Notes under the pieces: generated by a model | Database searches by the model: none | What the model saw: only the letters and a program-made list of their open reading frames with translations | What the model was told of the DNA's origin: nothing | DNA from: Bin87 sp963663945 | GTDB lineage: Bacteria; Chloroflexota; Dehalococcoidia; Lucifugimonadales; UBA3495 | Length of the DNA: 64,000 bases | Direction: 5' to 3' | Assembly: GCA_963663945.1 (NCBI GenBank) | Contig: OY760687.1 | Span: 2,542,001-2,606,000 of the forward strand | In this document: piece after piece, positions 8,769 to 16,183 of the stretch | How positions within the stretch are numbered: position 1 is the stretch's first letter | Layout: every line of letters starts with the position of its first letter | Made by a program: the position numbers and the translations under genes

Positions 8769-9557
8769 CTAGCCGCCAGACAGGTCGATGAACTGTTCCG
8801 GCGGTGAGATATCGGCCGGCTCTCCGATACCGGTAAATCGAATCATCCGATGGGTATCCGGAAGGTCAAACTCACCGATCTGTCCAACGACGCTGATCAT
8901 GCGCGGCAGCTTTTGTTCCGTGTCCGTCCAGACGTCGATCTGCAGGGATTGGCCCTCGGATGCCGAGAGCGGGAGCCAGTCCATGGCGGATGCGGGAACG
9001 CCACCGCGGATCCTGTATGTCGCTACGTCATCAACTGTCTCCGCGCCCACGAAGACGGGGTTTTCCACTGCTTCCACCAAGTCTGCGACGATGTGCTGGA
9101 GCCGAGTCACCGAAAATGGGGCTGACGTCGCGGGTTGCTTGAGCCAGAGGCCCGATATCGGTTCGGTGGAAAAATATCCCTGCGGGGTGACGACGGCAAG
9201 CACCTGAACGTAGGAGCCTGACTGGGCATCGATTTCCGGACTGCTCACCAGATAAGCGTCGATGGAAACGGCCGCTCCAGTATCGGCATCCCAAGCCCCG
9301 CTGATATCAGTGATCTTGGCGCTGAACTCAGGCAGATACATGCTCCCGACTTCGTGAGCCACGTGGAACTGAGTCGACCGAACGGTTCGCAGACTAGCGG
9401 CGGTTTCCGCCACGAGCGCCGCGGCGTCGGGAACGGGTGTGGGCGTGGGTGGTGTCGCGGCGGGCGCCTCGATCCCGCACGCCGCTGTAATCCAGACCGT
9501 CAAGACGAGCGCAACCGTAGCCAGGCCGACTCGGGCTGTTGTCAGCGCGTCGACCAA
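8769..9557 (-). CDS. LppX/LprAFG-type lipoprotein
   Basis: Secreted lipoprotein of 262 residues. The N terminus has a hydrophobic segment ending in ITAAC, so Cys27 would be the lipidated residue, followed by a Pro/Thr-rich linker. The rest resembles the LppX/LprG fold, which binds a lipid in a hydrophobic pocket: AASLRTVRSTQFHVAHEVG, YLVSSPEIDAQSGSYVQVLAVV and the C-terminal FDLPDTHRMIRFTGIGEPADISPP. The start is TTG and overlaps the end of the upstream propeller lipoprotein gene by 16 bases, so the two are probably made together. In actinobacteria such proteins carry lipids to the outer envelope; the same job here is inference. Confidence 0.75.
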   Translation of the reverse strand: MVDALTTARVGLATVALVLTVWITAACGIEAPAATPPTPTPVPDAAALVAETAASLRTVRSTQFHVAHEVGSMYLPEFSAKITDISGAWDADTGAAVSIDAYLVSSPEIDAQSGSYVQVLAVVTPQGYFSTEPISGLWLKQPATSAPFSVTRLQHIVADLVEAVENPVFVGAETVDDVATYRIRGGVPASAMDWLPLSASEGQSLQIDVWTDTEQKLPRMISVVGQIGEFDLPDTHRMIRFTGIGEPADISPPEQFIDLSGG

Positions 9558-10933
9558 ACCGCCATGCTACCGTTGGCGATGTCGTGCAACTGCCCGTCTT
9601 CGCCAGTCTCCACAACGTACACCCGTGAACCGCCCGCGCTGCTGCCGTTGCGTCTTTCGGACAGGTATTGTTGGGTTCCGGACACAACCAGGCCGGACCC
9701 GTCCGGCGCCCAGGGTGAATGGCTGCGAGCGTACTGGTCGAAGAACGCAAGCATCAGGAACGTTTCCCCGCTGGGCGAGAAGCGGAACCCCGCGACGGCG
9801 CTGTGGTCTTCATCACCGACGGAGTCGGAGGCTGACCCCGAGACGAGCCTCCATTCCATAGTACGTTCTTCCGGGTTCAGGGCCACCCAGGCCAAACGGT
9901 CCCCCTGCGGCTCCCAGAAGAAACCGAGAACCCAGTCGTCCTCCTTGATTGTCCGTTCCGCGCTGCCGTCGGCGGCCAACAGGCGCAAACGGCGGTAGGC
10001 TGGAGAACCCGCAATCTGCCGATCCACCACCGCGATCACGGTGCCGTCTCCCGACCACAGGAAAGCGCATGCGCCTTCGACCTCGGCCAGACGGAGGGCG
10101 GCGTCATCGGGCTGGTCGGGCCGCCCAACCCACAATGCTTCGCTGTCGCCGCCGGGAGCCGACCAGGCCAGCCGGCTCCCGTCTGGAGACCAGGCCGGGG
10201 TACGGAAAGAACGGGAACTGGCCAATGGCTGGACGCTGAACTGCTGGGCGTCGTAGTCCGGCGTAACGAGCAGAACATCCTCGTTGCTGTGCACCGCCAG
10301 CGACGCGCTGTCCGGAGACCAGTCGAAATACAGCGGCGCTCCCCGTTGCACCGCCAGCGGAGCCGCGGGCGAACCGGACTGCGGCGCGGGTGTGGCATCC
10401 ACCACGAACAGGGTCAGGCCTTCGGGAGTTGCCGCCGTGATCCCCAATTTTTGACCGTCGGGCGACCATTGGACGTAGTGGGGAGTACCTTCCGCGATCG
10501 TCAGGGGGACATCGTTGACGAACGCCGCGCCACCGACACCGGTAGACGATTCCAGCGAGTGGAGGCTGATCTGCGCGTCGCTGGGAGATTCGCCGCGCAA
10601 GAGAGAAACTGCAATGCGGGAGCCGTCCGGCGACCATACGGGCCAGCTGTACATTGTGTCGCGGCGCTGGGGCTGCGCGAGGATGCCGCCGGCGCGAGCC
10701 ACGGCCCCGGTCGTGAGCAGGCTACGACCCGAACCGTCCGGCTCGGAGGTGACCAATTGGCCGTCGGTATCGATGTATGCGATGCGGTTGATAGTCATGG
10801 ACGTTTCGTTATTCTCGGTTCTGCCCGGGTCCGGGGAACACGCCACCGCGACCATCAAGATCATCGTGGCGGCGACCAGGATGGCAAGATACCGGCGTGC
10901 GGAAAGCGTTAGCCAGGGAGCCGTCGGAACCAT
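9542..10933 (-). CDS. TolB-like WD40 (PD40) beta-propeller lipoprotein
   Basis: Extracytoplasmic lipoprotein of 463 residues. From this ATG the N terminus is a clean type II signal (Arg-rich start, hydrophobic stretch, VAVAC lipobox with Cys at residue 32). A longer reading frame exists upstream, but it would bury the signal peptide 78 residues inside the protein. The body has repeated propeller strands with the WSPDG signature: WSPDGSRIAVS, WSPDGQKLGIT, WSPDSASLAVH, WSPDGSRLAWS. This matches the PD40 repeats of TolB. No Tol-Pal partners are nearby, so a TolB function is not claimed. It overlaps and probably works with the LppX-type lipoprotein that follows. Confidence 0.8.
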   Translation of the reverse strand: MVPTAPWLTLSARRYLAILVAATMILMVAVACSPDPGRTENNETSMTINRIAYIDTDGQLVTSEPDGSGRSLLTTGAVARAGGILAQPQRRDTMYSWPVWSPDGSRIAVSLLRGESPSDAQISLHSLESSTGVGGAAFVNDVPLTIAEGTPHYVQWSPDGQKLGITAATPEGLTLFVVDATPAPQSGSPAAPLAVQRGAPLYFDWSPDSASLAVHSNEDVLLVTPDYDAQQFSVQPLASSRSFRTPAWSPDGSRLAWSAPGGDSEALWVGRPDQPDDAALRLAEVEGACAFLWSGDGTVIAVVDRQIAGSPAYRRLRLLAADGSAERTIKEDDWVLGFFWEPQGDRLAWVALNPEERTMEWRLVSGSASDSVGDEDHSAVAGFRFSPSGETFLMLAFFDQYARSHSPWAPDGSGLVVSGTQQYLSERRNGSSAGGSRVYVVETGEDGQLHDIANGSMAVWSTR

Positions 10934-11166
10934 TGGCCACGGAAATAATTTCGCGAGCACGCGGGTAACGGTAGCACCCAACATCCCAATAAGCAACGGA
11001 CGGGCGACCTGCCAGCCCGATAGCATGACGAGGCATACTGCAATTGGGTACCGTAGCGAGGAGTTCGCGCTTGAGGATGGAAAATCACTTGAACGGAAAC
11101 TGTGGTTTAATGCCCATTGATCCGAGCTTCCACGCACGGTCAATTGGACGAGTCGAAGCGCCTTCA

Positions 11167-12732
11167 ATGACGATACAAAACAACCTACCCGCCGGCCGGG
11201 TGATCATGGTCCAGGGCACAGCGTCCCACGTCGGCAAGAGCGTGCTGGTATCGGCGCTGTGCCGCATATTCCGCCAGGACGGACTGCGGGTCGCGCCGTT
11301 CAAGGCGCAGAACATGTCCAACAACTCGTACGTCACGCCGGACGGCGGTGAAATCGGCCGCGCCCAGGCCGTCCAGGCCGAGGCCGCCGGTGTCGAAGCC
11401 CGCGTGGAAATGAACCCGGTGCTCCTCAAGCCTGAGGCGGACAGCCATGCCCAGGTGGTGCTGATGGGCCGTCCTCTCACCTCTGCCCGGGCCCGTGACT
11501 ATTTTGACCTGAAAGCCACCCTCTGGGACTCGGTTTCCAGTTCGCTGGACGCGCTGCGCAGCCAACACGACGTGGTGGTGATCGAGGGGGCCGGCAGCCC
11601 GGCGGAGATCAACCTGAAAGCCACCGAAATCGTCAACATGCGGGTGGCGCTCTACGCCAACGCTCCCGTCCTCCTGTGCGGCGACATCGACCGGGGCGGC
11701 GTGTTCGCGTCGCTGGTGGGTACATTGCAGCTGCTGGACGATGCTGAGCGGGACCGGGTCAAGGGCCTGCTGATCAACAAGTTCCGCGGCGACGCATCGC
11801 TACTGACCGATGGTCTGACGTGGCTGGAGGACTACACAGGCAAGCCGGTGGTGGGCGTGGTTCACCACTACCGGGACATACACATTCCCGAAGAGGATTC
11901 GGTGGCGCTGGACTTCACCCCGCCGCACGCATCCTCGCCCGACGTCCTGGACGTCGCCGTCGTCCAGGTCCCTCACATTTCGAACTTCGACGACTTTGAC
12001 CCGCTGGCAAGGGAGCCGGGCGTCTCGTTGCGGTACGTGCAGAGCGGTGACCGGCTCGGCCAGCCAGACCTCGTGATCCTGCCGGGCAGCAAAACAACCA
12101 TCCCCGACCTGATTTGGATGGAGCGACAGGGGTTGTCCCAAGCCGTGGTGAGCGCCACGGAGAACGGTTCCGCGATCATCGGCATCTGCGGCGGCTACCA
12201 GATGCTGGGCAAGACCCTGCTGGACCCGGACCGCATCGAGTCCGACATCGGCGCAGCGGACGGCCTCGGCCTGCTTCCCCTGGTGACAACGTTCGCCGGC
12301 ACCAAGGAGACGCACCGGGTGGAGGCCAAGGTACGATCCGAGGCATCCACGCGCGGGCACCTGTTGTCCGGCGCAGATGGGGAAACCGTGGTCGGCTACG
12401 AGATCCACATGGGCCGGACCGCGGGCGAAGGCGTCATTCCTGCGTTCAGCCTGGTCGACCGGGCCGATGCGGCCATCACGCCGGACACGGCCTTCGATGG
12501 AGCCCTCGACGCCAACGGCCGGGTGATGGGAACGTACATCCACGGGCTGTTCCACAACGCTGGCGTCCGCCGCGCGATCCTGGGTGAGTTGGCCCGCCGC
12601 AAGGGGGTTGGGTTGCCCGAAGGTGTGGACGTGGCCCGCGACCGGGAGTATGACCGGCTGGCAGACTGGGTGCGCGACAGCCTGCGTATGGACCTGGTCT
12701 ACGAGATGGTGGGACTGACGCCGGCGCTATGA
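11167..12732 (+). CDS. cobQ: Cobyric acid synthase CobQ/CbiP
   Basis: Glutamine-dependent ATP enzyme of 521 residues that amidates four side-chain carboxylates of adenosylcobyrinic a,c-diamide, giving adenosylcobyric acid. The N-terminal synthetase domain starts MVQGTASHVGKSVLVSALCRIF (P-loop-like) and contains FKAQNMSNNSYVT and the EGAGSPAEINL motif. The C-terminal class I glutaminase-like domain has the nucleophile Cys in GICGGYQMLG and its His in GTYIHGLFHN. This ATG is the nearest one upstream of the conserved start; reading frame further upstream lacks family resemblance. The cobU gene overlaps its stop by ATGA. With cobU and the threonine kinase it forms a short cobalamin assembly operon. 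Confidence 0.96.
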   Translation: MTIQNNLPAGRVIMVQGTASHVGKSVLVSALCRIFRQDGLRVAPFKAQNMSNNSYVTPDGGEIGRAQAVQAEAAGVEARVEMNPVLLKPEADSHAQVVLMGRPLTSARARDYFDLKATLWDSVSSSLDALRSQHDVVVIEGAGSPAEINLKATEIVNMRVALYANAPVLLCGDIDRGGVFASLVGTLQLLDDAERDRVKGLLINKFRGDASLLTDGLTWLEDYTGKPVVGVVHHYRDIHIPEEDSVALDFTPPHASSPDVLDVAVVQVPHISNFDDFDPLAREPGVSLRYVQSGDRLGQPDLVILPGSKTTIPDLIWMERQGLSQAVVSATENGSAIIGICGGYQMLGKTLLDPDRIESDIGAADGLGLLPLVTTFAGTKETHRVEAKVRSEASTRGHLLSGADGETVVGYEIHMGRTAGEGVIPAFSLVDRADAAITPDTAFDGALDANGRVMGTYIHGLFHNAGVRRAILGELARRKGVGLPEGVDVARDREYDRLADWVRDSLRMDLVYEMVGLTPAL

Positions 12733-13301
12733 GCTCGCTACACCTGGTGTTGGGCGGCATACGGTCGGGGAAAAGCGTTTACGCGGAACGGTTGGCGGCC
12801 GATGTCGCCGGATGCCAACGCGTCCTGTACGTAGCGACGGGCATCGCCGTAGACACGGAGATGGAAGAGCGCATCCAACGGCACCAACAGAGGCGGCCGC
12901 AAAATTGGCAAACCCTGGAAGCCCCGCTCAACCCGGTTGGCGCCCTGCAGGATCTAATCAGAACCAGCGACCCGCCTCCAGTCCTGTTGCTCGACTCCAT
13001 GGACGTTTGGGTCTCCAATCTGATGCTGGAACACGAAGGCACGCCGCGACTGGAATTGGAAGCTCGCATCGTCGGCGCGACGCGGCGTTTCGCGGATTAC
13101 ATCCGGGAGACCGACCTGGCAGCGGTTGTGGTGAGCAGCGAAGTCGGCCACTCCTTGGTAGCAACGTCCCAATTGGGACGTCAGTTCCAGGATGTACTCG
13201 GCACCGCAAACCAGGCGATGGCGGCAGCCGCTGGTCGGGTGACTATGATCGTTGCGGGGTTGCCGGTCCCGATCAAGCCTCCGGCAACCGGCTCCTACTA
13301 G
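12729..13301 (+). CDS. cobU: Adenosylcobinamide kinase / adenosylcobinamide-phosphate guanylyltransferase CobU/CobP
   Basis: Bifunctional enzyme of 190 residues that phosphorylates adenosylcobinamide and then attaches GMP, activating it for nucleotide-loop assembly. Visible are the P-loop LGGIRSGKSVYAE at residues 8-20, RVLYVATG, and the histidine in ERIQRHQQRRP that takes GMP in the Salmonella enzyme (His46 there, family knowledge). A C-terminal LGRQFQDVLGTANQAMA block is also clear. The usual NEVG motif reads SSEVG here and the following G(I/V)VP is replaced by SLVAT; this is a modest departure. It is translationally coupled to cobQ by an ATGA overlap. Confidence 0.93.
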   Translation: MSSLHLVLGGIRSGKSVYAERLAADVAGCQRVLYVATGIAVDTEMEERIQRHQQRRPQNWQTLEAPLNPVGALQDLIRTSDPPPVLLLDSMDVWVSNLMLEHEGTPRLELEARIVGATRRFADYIRETDLAAVVVSSEVGHSLVATSQLGRQFQDVLGTANQAMAAAAGRVTMIVAGLPVPIKPPATGSY

Positions 13302-13334
13302 CCGCCAGAATGGGTTTGGCAACACGGCGGCGCG

Positions 13335-14243
13335 ATGGCTGAAGATATTTTGGGGACAGCTTCGGTTTTGGCCCCTGGCACCTGCGGTGAACTGGTGCAG
13401 GGAATGACCGGAGGTGTGGACTTCCTGGTGACGTGCCCTATCAATCAGTTCTCGCGGGCCACAGTGACGTTGTCCCGATGTGATGGCCACGGCGATCGGG
13501 TTAGAGGCATCGACCACCTGCCGAAAACCCGGCAGGCGGTAACTGCTGCGCTGGCACGAATGGCACGCTGCCTCGGCGTGCCGGGGTTGCGAGCCGACGT
13601 CACGGTTGCCAACCCTATCCCCGCAGGCAAAGGCATGGGCAGCAGCAGCGCGGACATCACGGCCGCGGTGTGCGCGACGGGCAAGGCCGCGGGCTTCGAT
13701 CTGTCGCCGGAGGCCGTTGCAAAGATCGCCCTGGCCGTTGAGCCGACCGACGGAGTGATGTTTCCCGGTATCGCCATGCTTGATCATCGACAGGGCAAAA
13801 TCGTCGATCTGCTGGGCGCTCCCCCACCGATGGAGGTGATCGTCATCGACCGCGGCGGTCACGTGGACACGCTGGAATTCAACCGGATCGATCGCGAGGA
13901 GCACTGGCGGTCGGTCGCGGACGCCACCACCGAGGCCCTGGAGTTGGTACGGGAAGGCATCCGGCGCTGCGATCCGGAGCTGGTCGGCCGGGGCGCTACA
14001 ATCAGCGCACGAGCCGGGGGACCGGACGGCGCAGGCCCCTGGGTGGAACAGGCGTCAGATTTCGCGGTTGATATCGGCGCGGTGGGCGTCAACGTGGCCC
14101 ACAGCGGCACAGTGGTCGGCATCCTGTTGGACGCCCGCAAGCGGCAGAGCAAGCCGGCATTCCGCGAGGCACAGCGGGAGTTTGCGGCCGCGGAGAGTGT
14201 GCAACACTTCCGGATTATTGGCGGGGGCGTCAGAGCGGGGTAG
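13335..14243 (+). CDS. GHMP kinase, PduX-like L-threonine kinase
   Basis: Cytoplasmic GHMP-family kinase of 302 residues. PduX makes L-threonine phosphate, the precursor of the aminopropanol linker of cobalamin. The N-terminal APGTCGELVQGM motif is the PduX form of motif 1. Motif 2, the ATP loop, is NPIPAGKGMGSSSADI, and the C-terminal glycine-rich motif 3 is AVGVNVAHSGTVVGILLD. Position 33 bases after cobU strongly supports the cobalamin role. The decarboxylase that would act next (cobD), cbiB and cobS are not in the window. It ends 24 bases from the convergent glycosylase gene. Confidence 0.86.
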   Translation: MAEDILGTASVLAPGTCGELVQGMTGGVDFLVTCPINQFSRATVTLSRCDGHGDRVRGIDHLPKTRQAVTAALARMARCLGVPGLRADVTVANPIPAGKGMGSSSADITAAVCATGKAAGFDLSPEAVAKIALAVEPTDGVMFPGIAMLDHRQGKIVDLLGAPPPMEVIVIDRGGHVDTLEFNRIDREEHWRSVADATTEALELVREGIRRCDPELVGRGATISARAGGPDGAGPWVEQASDFAVDIGAVGVNVAHSGTVVGILLDARKRQSKPAFREAQREFAAAESVQHFRIIGGGVRAG

Positions 14244-14266
14244 CGTCGCTCGGGGACTATGACGGT

Positions 14267-15211
14267 TTACTTGGGCTGGTCGCAGAACATTAACTGACCG
14301 GCGTACCCGGCGAACTGACCGAAGTGTTGCTGAGCCCATGTACCAATAGCCGCTTCGGATTTCGGAGCCGCTGGATAGTTTGCAGCAACGGCCCGTTTTA
14401 TGTGAGTGTCCACGGGAAAGGCCTCCAATTTGTCCAGAGACATCAACGCGACACAATCTGCGATCTTGAGGCCTATTCCGTTCGGCACAGTACGCCCATT
14501 TCTGGGTCCTTGCATCAATTTGAACATTACCGTGGAGTAAGCACTCCTTCGCAATTCCTGGGCGTCGATCTCTCCCTTTTGGACACGCTTTGCTGCACCG
14601 GCTATCGCGACAGGGAAGCTCGCAGCGAAGCGCCCGGCGAGGTCGAGGCCCAATAATCTGGCGATGCCTATTTCGACGATGCTCTGCGCTGATGGGAACA
14701 GATACCTTCGGTCGTTGCCCATTTCTACGCTAACGCCACTCAAGGGAGACATCTCCCCGATGCATCGGCGGATGTTGGGAATACGATTACTTTTCGAGCA
14801 GACGTAGGACACCAAACATTCCCACGGGTCCTGCCGGAGCAGACGCATGCCTCCGTAGGTTGCAATCAGCTTAGCCATGTTCGCATCGTGATCCGACAGA
14901 TGCCCGTAGATGCGCGAGACGTCGTCGTCCAATCTAAAATAGCTGTGCAGCATCGCAGCGACATCTTCGTTGCCCACCGTTTCATCGAGCGTCACCACGC
15001 GGTACTCTACGGCAGAGCCAGATTGGCGCAGATGAAACAGAGATTGTCCGAGGACTCCAGAGTGCCATGCGTTATCGGGAAGCAGCTCACGGTGTTGCAA
15101 TCGGTCTACGCTCCCATCAAGTCTGCGCCACCGAAATGCCTGACCCATGTACAATGTCAGCCTGAGGCTGAACGGCTGGGGCATTTCCAGACTGCCTTCT
15201 ATGATTCGCAT
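14267..15211 (-). CDS. OGG1-like DNA glycosylase/AP lyase, divergent paralogue A
   Basis: Helix-hairpin-helix DNA glycosylase, 314 residues, with an N-terminal OGG_N-like domain (MPQPFSLRLTLYMGQAFRW and YFRLDDDVSRIY) and the HhH-GPD domain. The catalytic pair of the 8-oxoguanine family is intact: Lys in GIGLKIADCVALMS and Asp in FPVDTHIKRAV. Compared with human OGG1 (numbering from memory), the residues that read the opposite cytosine are altered: Asn149 is Ser, Arg154 is Asn (CSKSNRIPNI), and Arg204 lies in a rebuilt LGLDLAGRFAASFP segment. Twelve extra residues precede the hairpin (QGPRNGRTVPN region). GGGAGG seven bases upstream fixes this ATG. The gene looks less GC-rich than its neighbours. 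Confidence 0.85.
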   Translation of the reverse strand: MRIIEGSLEMPQPFSLRLTLYMGQAFRWRRLDGSVDRLQHRELLPDNAWHSGVLGQSLFHLRQSGSAVEYRVVTLDETVGNEDVAAMLHSYFRLDDDVSRIYGHLSDHDANMAKLIATYGGMRLLRQDPWECLVSYVCSKSNRIPNIRRCIGEMSPLSGVSVEMGNDRRYLFPSAQSIVEIGIARLLGLDLAGRFAASFPVAIAGAAKRVQKGEIDAQELRRSAYSTVMFKLMQGPRNGRTVPNGIGLKIADCVALMSLDKLEAFPVDTHIKRAVAANYPAAPKSEAAIGTWAQQHFGQFAGYAGQLMFCDQPK

Positions 15212-15274
15212 TTCAAGGCCTCCCATCAGCGGTGCATACGACTCTGCCTCTAATTGGCAGGCAGCGTGCAGTTG

Positions 15275-16156
15275 TCATCTGCCTTCCCGCCGCCGGGCGT
15301 GAAAGAGGTACTGCTGGGAATAGCCCGCGTATTCGCCGAAGTGGTCCTGGGCCCACTCCACCATCACTCGGTCGGGCGGCTTTTTCTGCATTGGGAAATA
15401 CCATTCCGCCAGCGCGCGACGCACCCAAACGTCCACCGGGAAAGCCTGCAGCTTCTCCAATGAGAACACCGCGATGCAGTCTGCGATCTTGGCCCCAATC
15501 CCGTAGCACTCCATGAGCCTGGACTTGGTTTCCGGATAGGGCAGGCGGATCAATTCGTCCAGGTCAAGCTCGCCGTCGCAAACGCGCCGGGCCGCAGCCG
15601 CGACGTAGGGGGCGCGGAACCCCAGGCCCAATTCTCGCAGGAACCCCTCGCCGGCGGAGGCGATTTGTTCGGCTGACGCGAAGGTGTGCCGGACCTCTCC
15701 GTCAAGCTCCAATGGATCGCCGAGACTGTCGGCCATGGCCTCCATGTTCTGGTGGATGCGCGGAATGTTCGACGTGGCCGAGCAGATGAACGCGACCGTG
15801 CACTCCCATGGTTCCTGGCGCAAGATCCGCAGACCCGGATAGCGGGACACCATTTCCGAAACCCGACGGTCCCGGCAAATATCCGCATAAATCGCGCCGA
15901 TATCGTCGTCGAGGCGGAAATATGACCGCAACAGGCGGTTCAGCGTCTCTGGTTCTGGGGCATCTCCGGCCCCCGCGACGCGATATTCGACCCCTTCGCA
16001 TCGCTGCCGGACGTGGATGAGCCATGGGCCCAGTACGCCCGAATACCAGCCATCCCCCAGGTTTTTCCAGCGATGGGCCTGCCCGCTTTCCAGGCTCTCC
16101 GCCAGGTTGAACGGCTGGTCTATGGCTAACTGCACGGTGCGTTCCGGTACCGCCAA
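15275..16156 (-). CDS. ogg: OGG1-like 8-oxoguanine DNA glycosylase/AP lyase, paralogue B
   Basis: Bifunctional glycosylase of 293 residues with the same two domains as its neighbour: OGG_N (IDQPFNLAESLESGQAHRW, YFRLDDDIGAIY) and HhH-GPD. The Schiff-base Lys (GIGAKIADCIAVFS) and catalytic Asp (FPVDVWVRRAL) are present. It keeps the arginines that human OGG1 uses to check the opposite cytosine (CSATSNIPRI, LGLGFRAPYVAAAARRV), so it is the better candidate for classical 8-oxoG:C repair. The start is a TTG directly behind GAGGGA; a GTG seven codons later is an alternative. It lies 27 bases after dinG and 63 bases before paralogue A. Confidence 0.88.
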   Translation of the reverse strand: MAVPERTVQLAIDQPFNLAESLESGQAHRWKNLGDGWYSGVLGPWLIHVRQRCEGVEYRVAGAGDAPEPETLNRLLRSYFRLDDDIGAIYADICRDRRVSEMVSRYPGLRILRQEPWECTVAFICSATSNIPRIHQNMEAMADSLGDPLELDGEVRHTFASAEQIASAGEGFLRELGLGFRAPYVAAAARRVCDGELDLDELIRLPYPETKSRLMECYGIGAKIADCIAVFSLEKLQAFPVDVWVRRALAEWYFPMQKKPPDRVMVEWAQDHFGEYAGYSQQYLFHARRREGR

Positions 16157-16183
16157 TCCCTCACCCGCACACGGCCCGCAAGT

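Noticed and set aside
10934..11166. Possible cobalamin riboswitch upstream of cobQ (a GACCTGCC stretch at about 11006 resembles the B12 box)
   Set aside because: Only the last eight bases match; the preceding AGYCAGG part and the upstream conserved blocks are missing.
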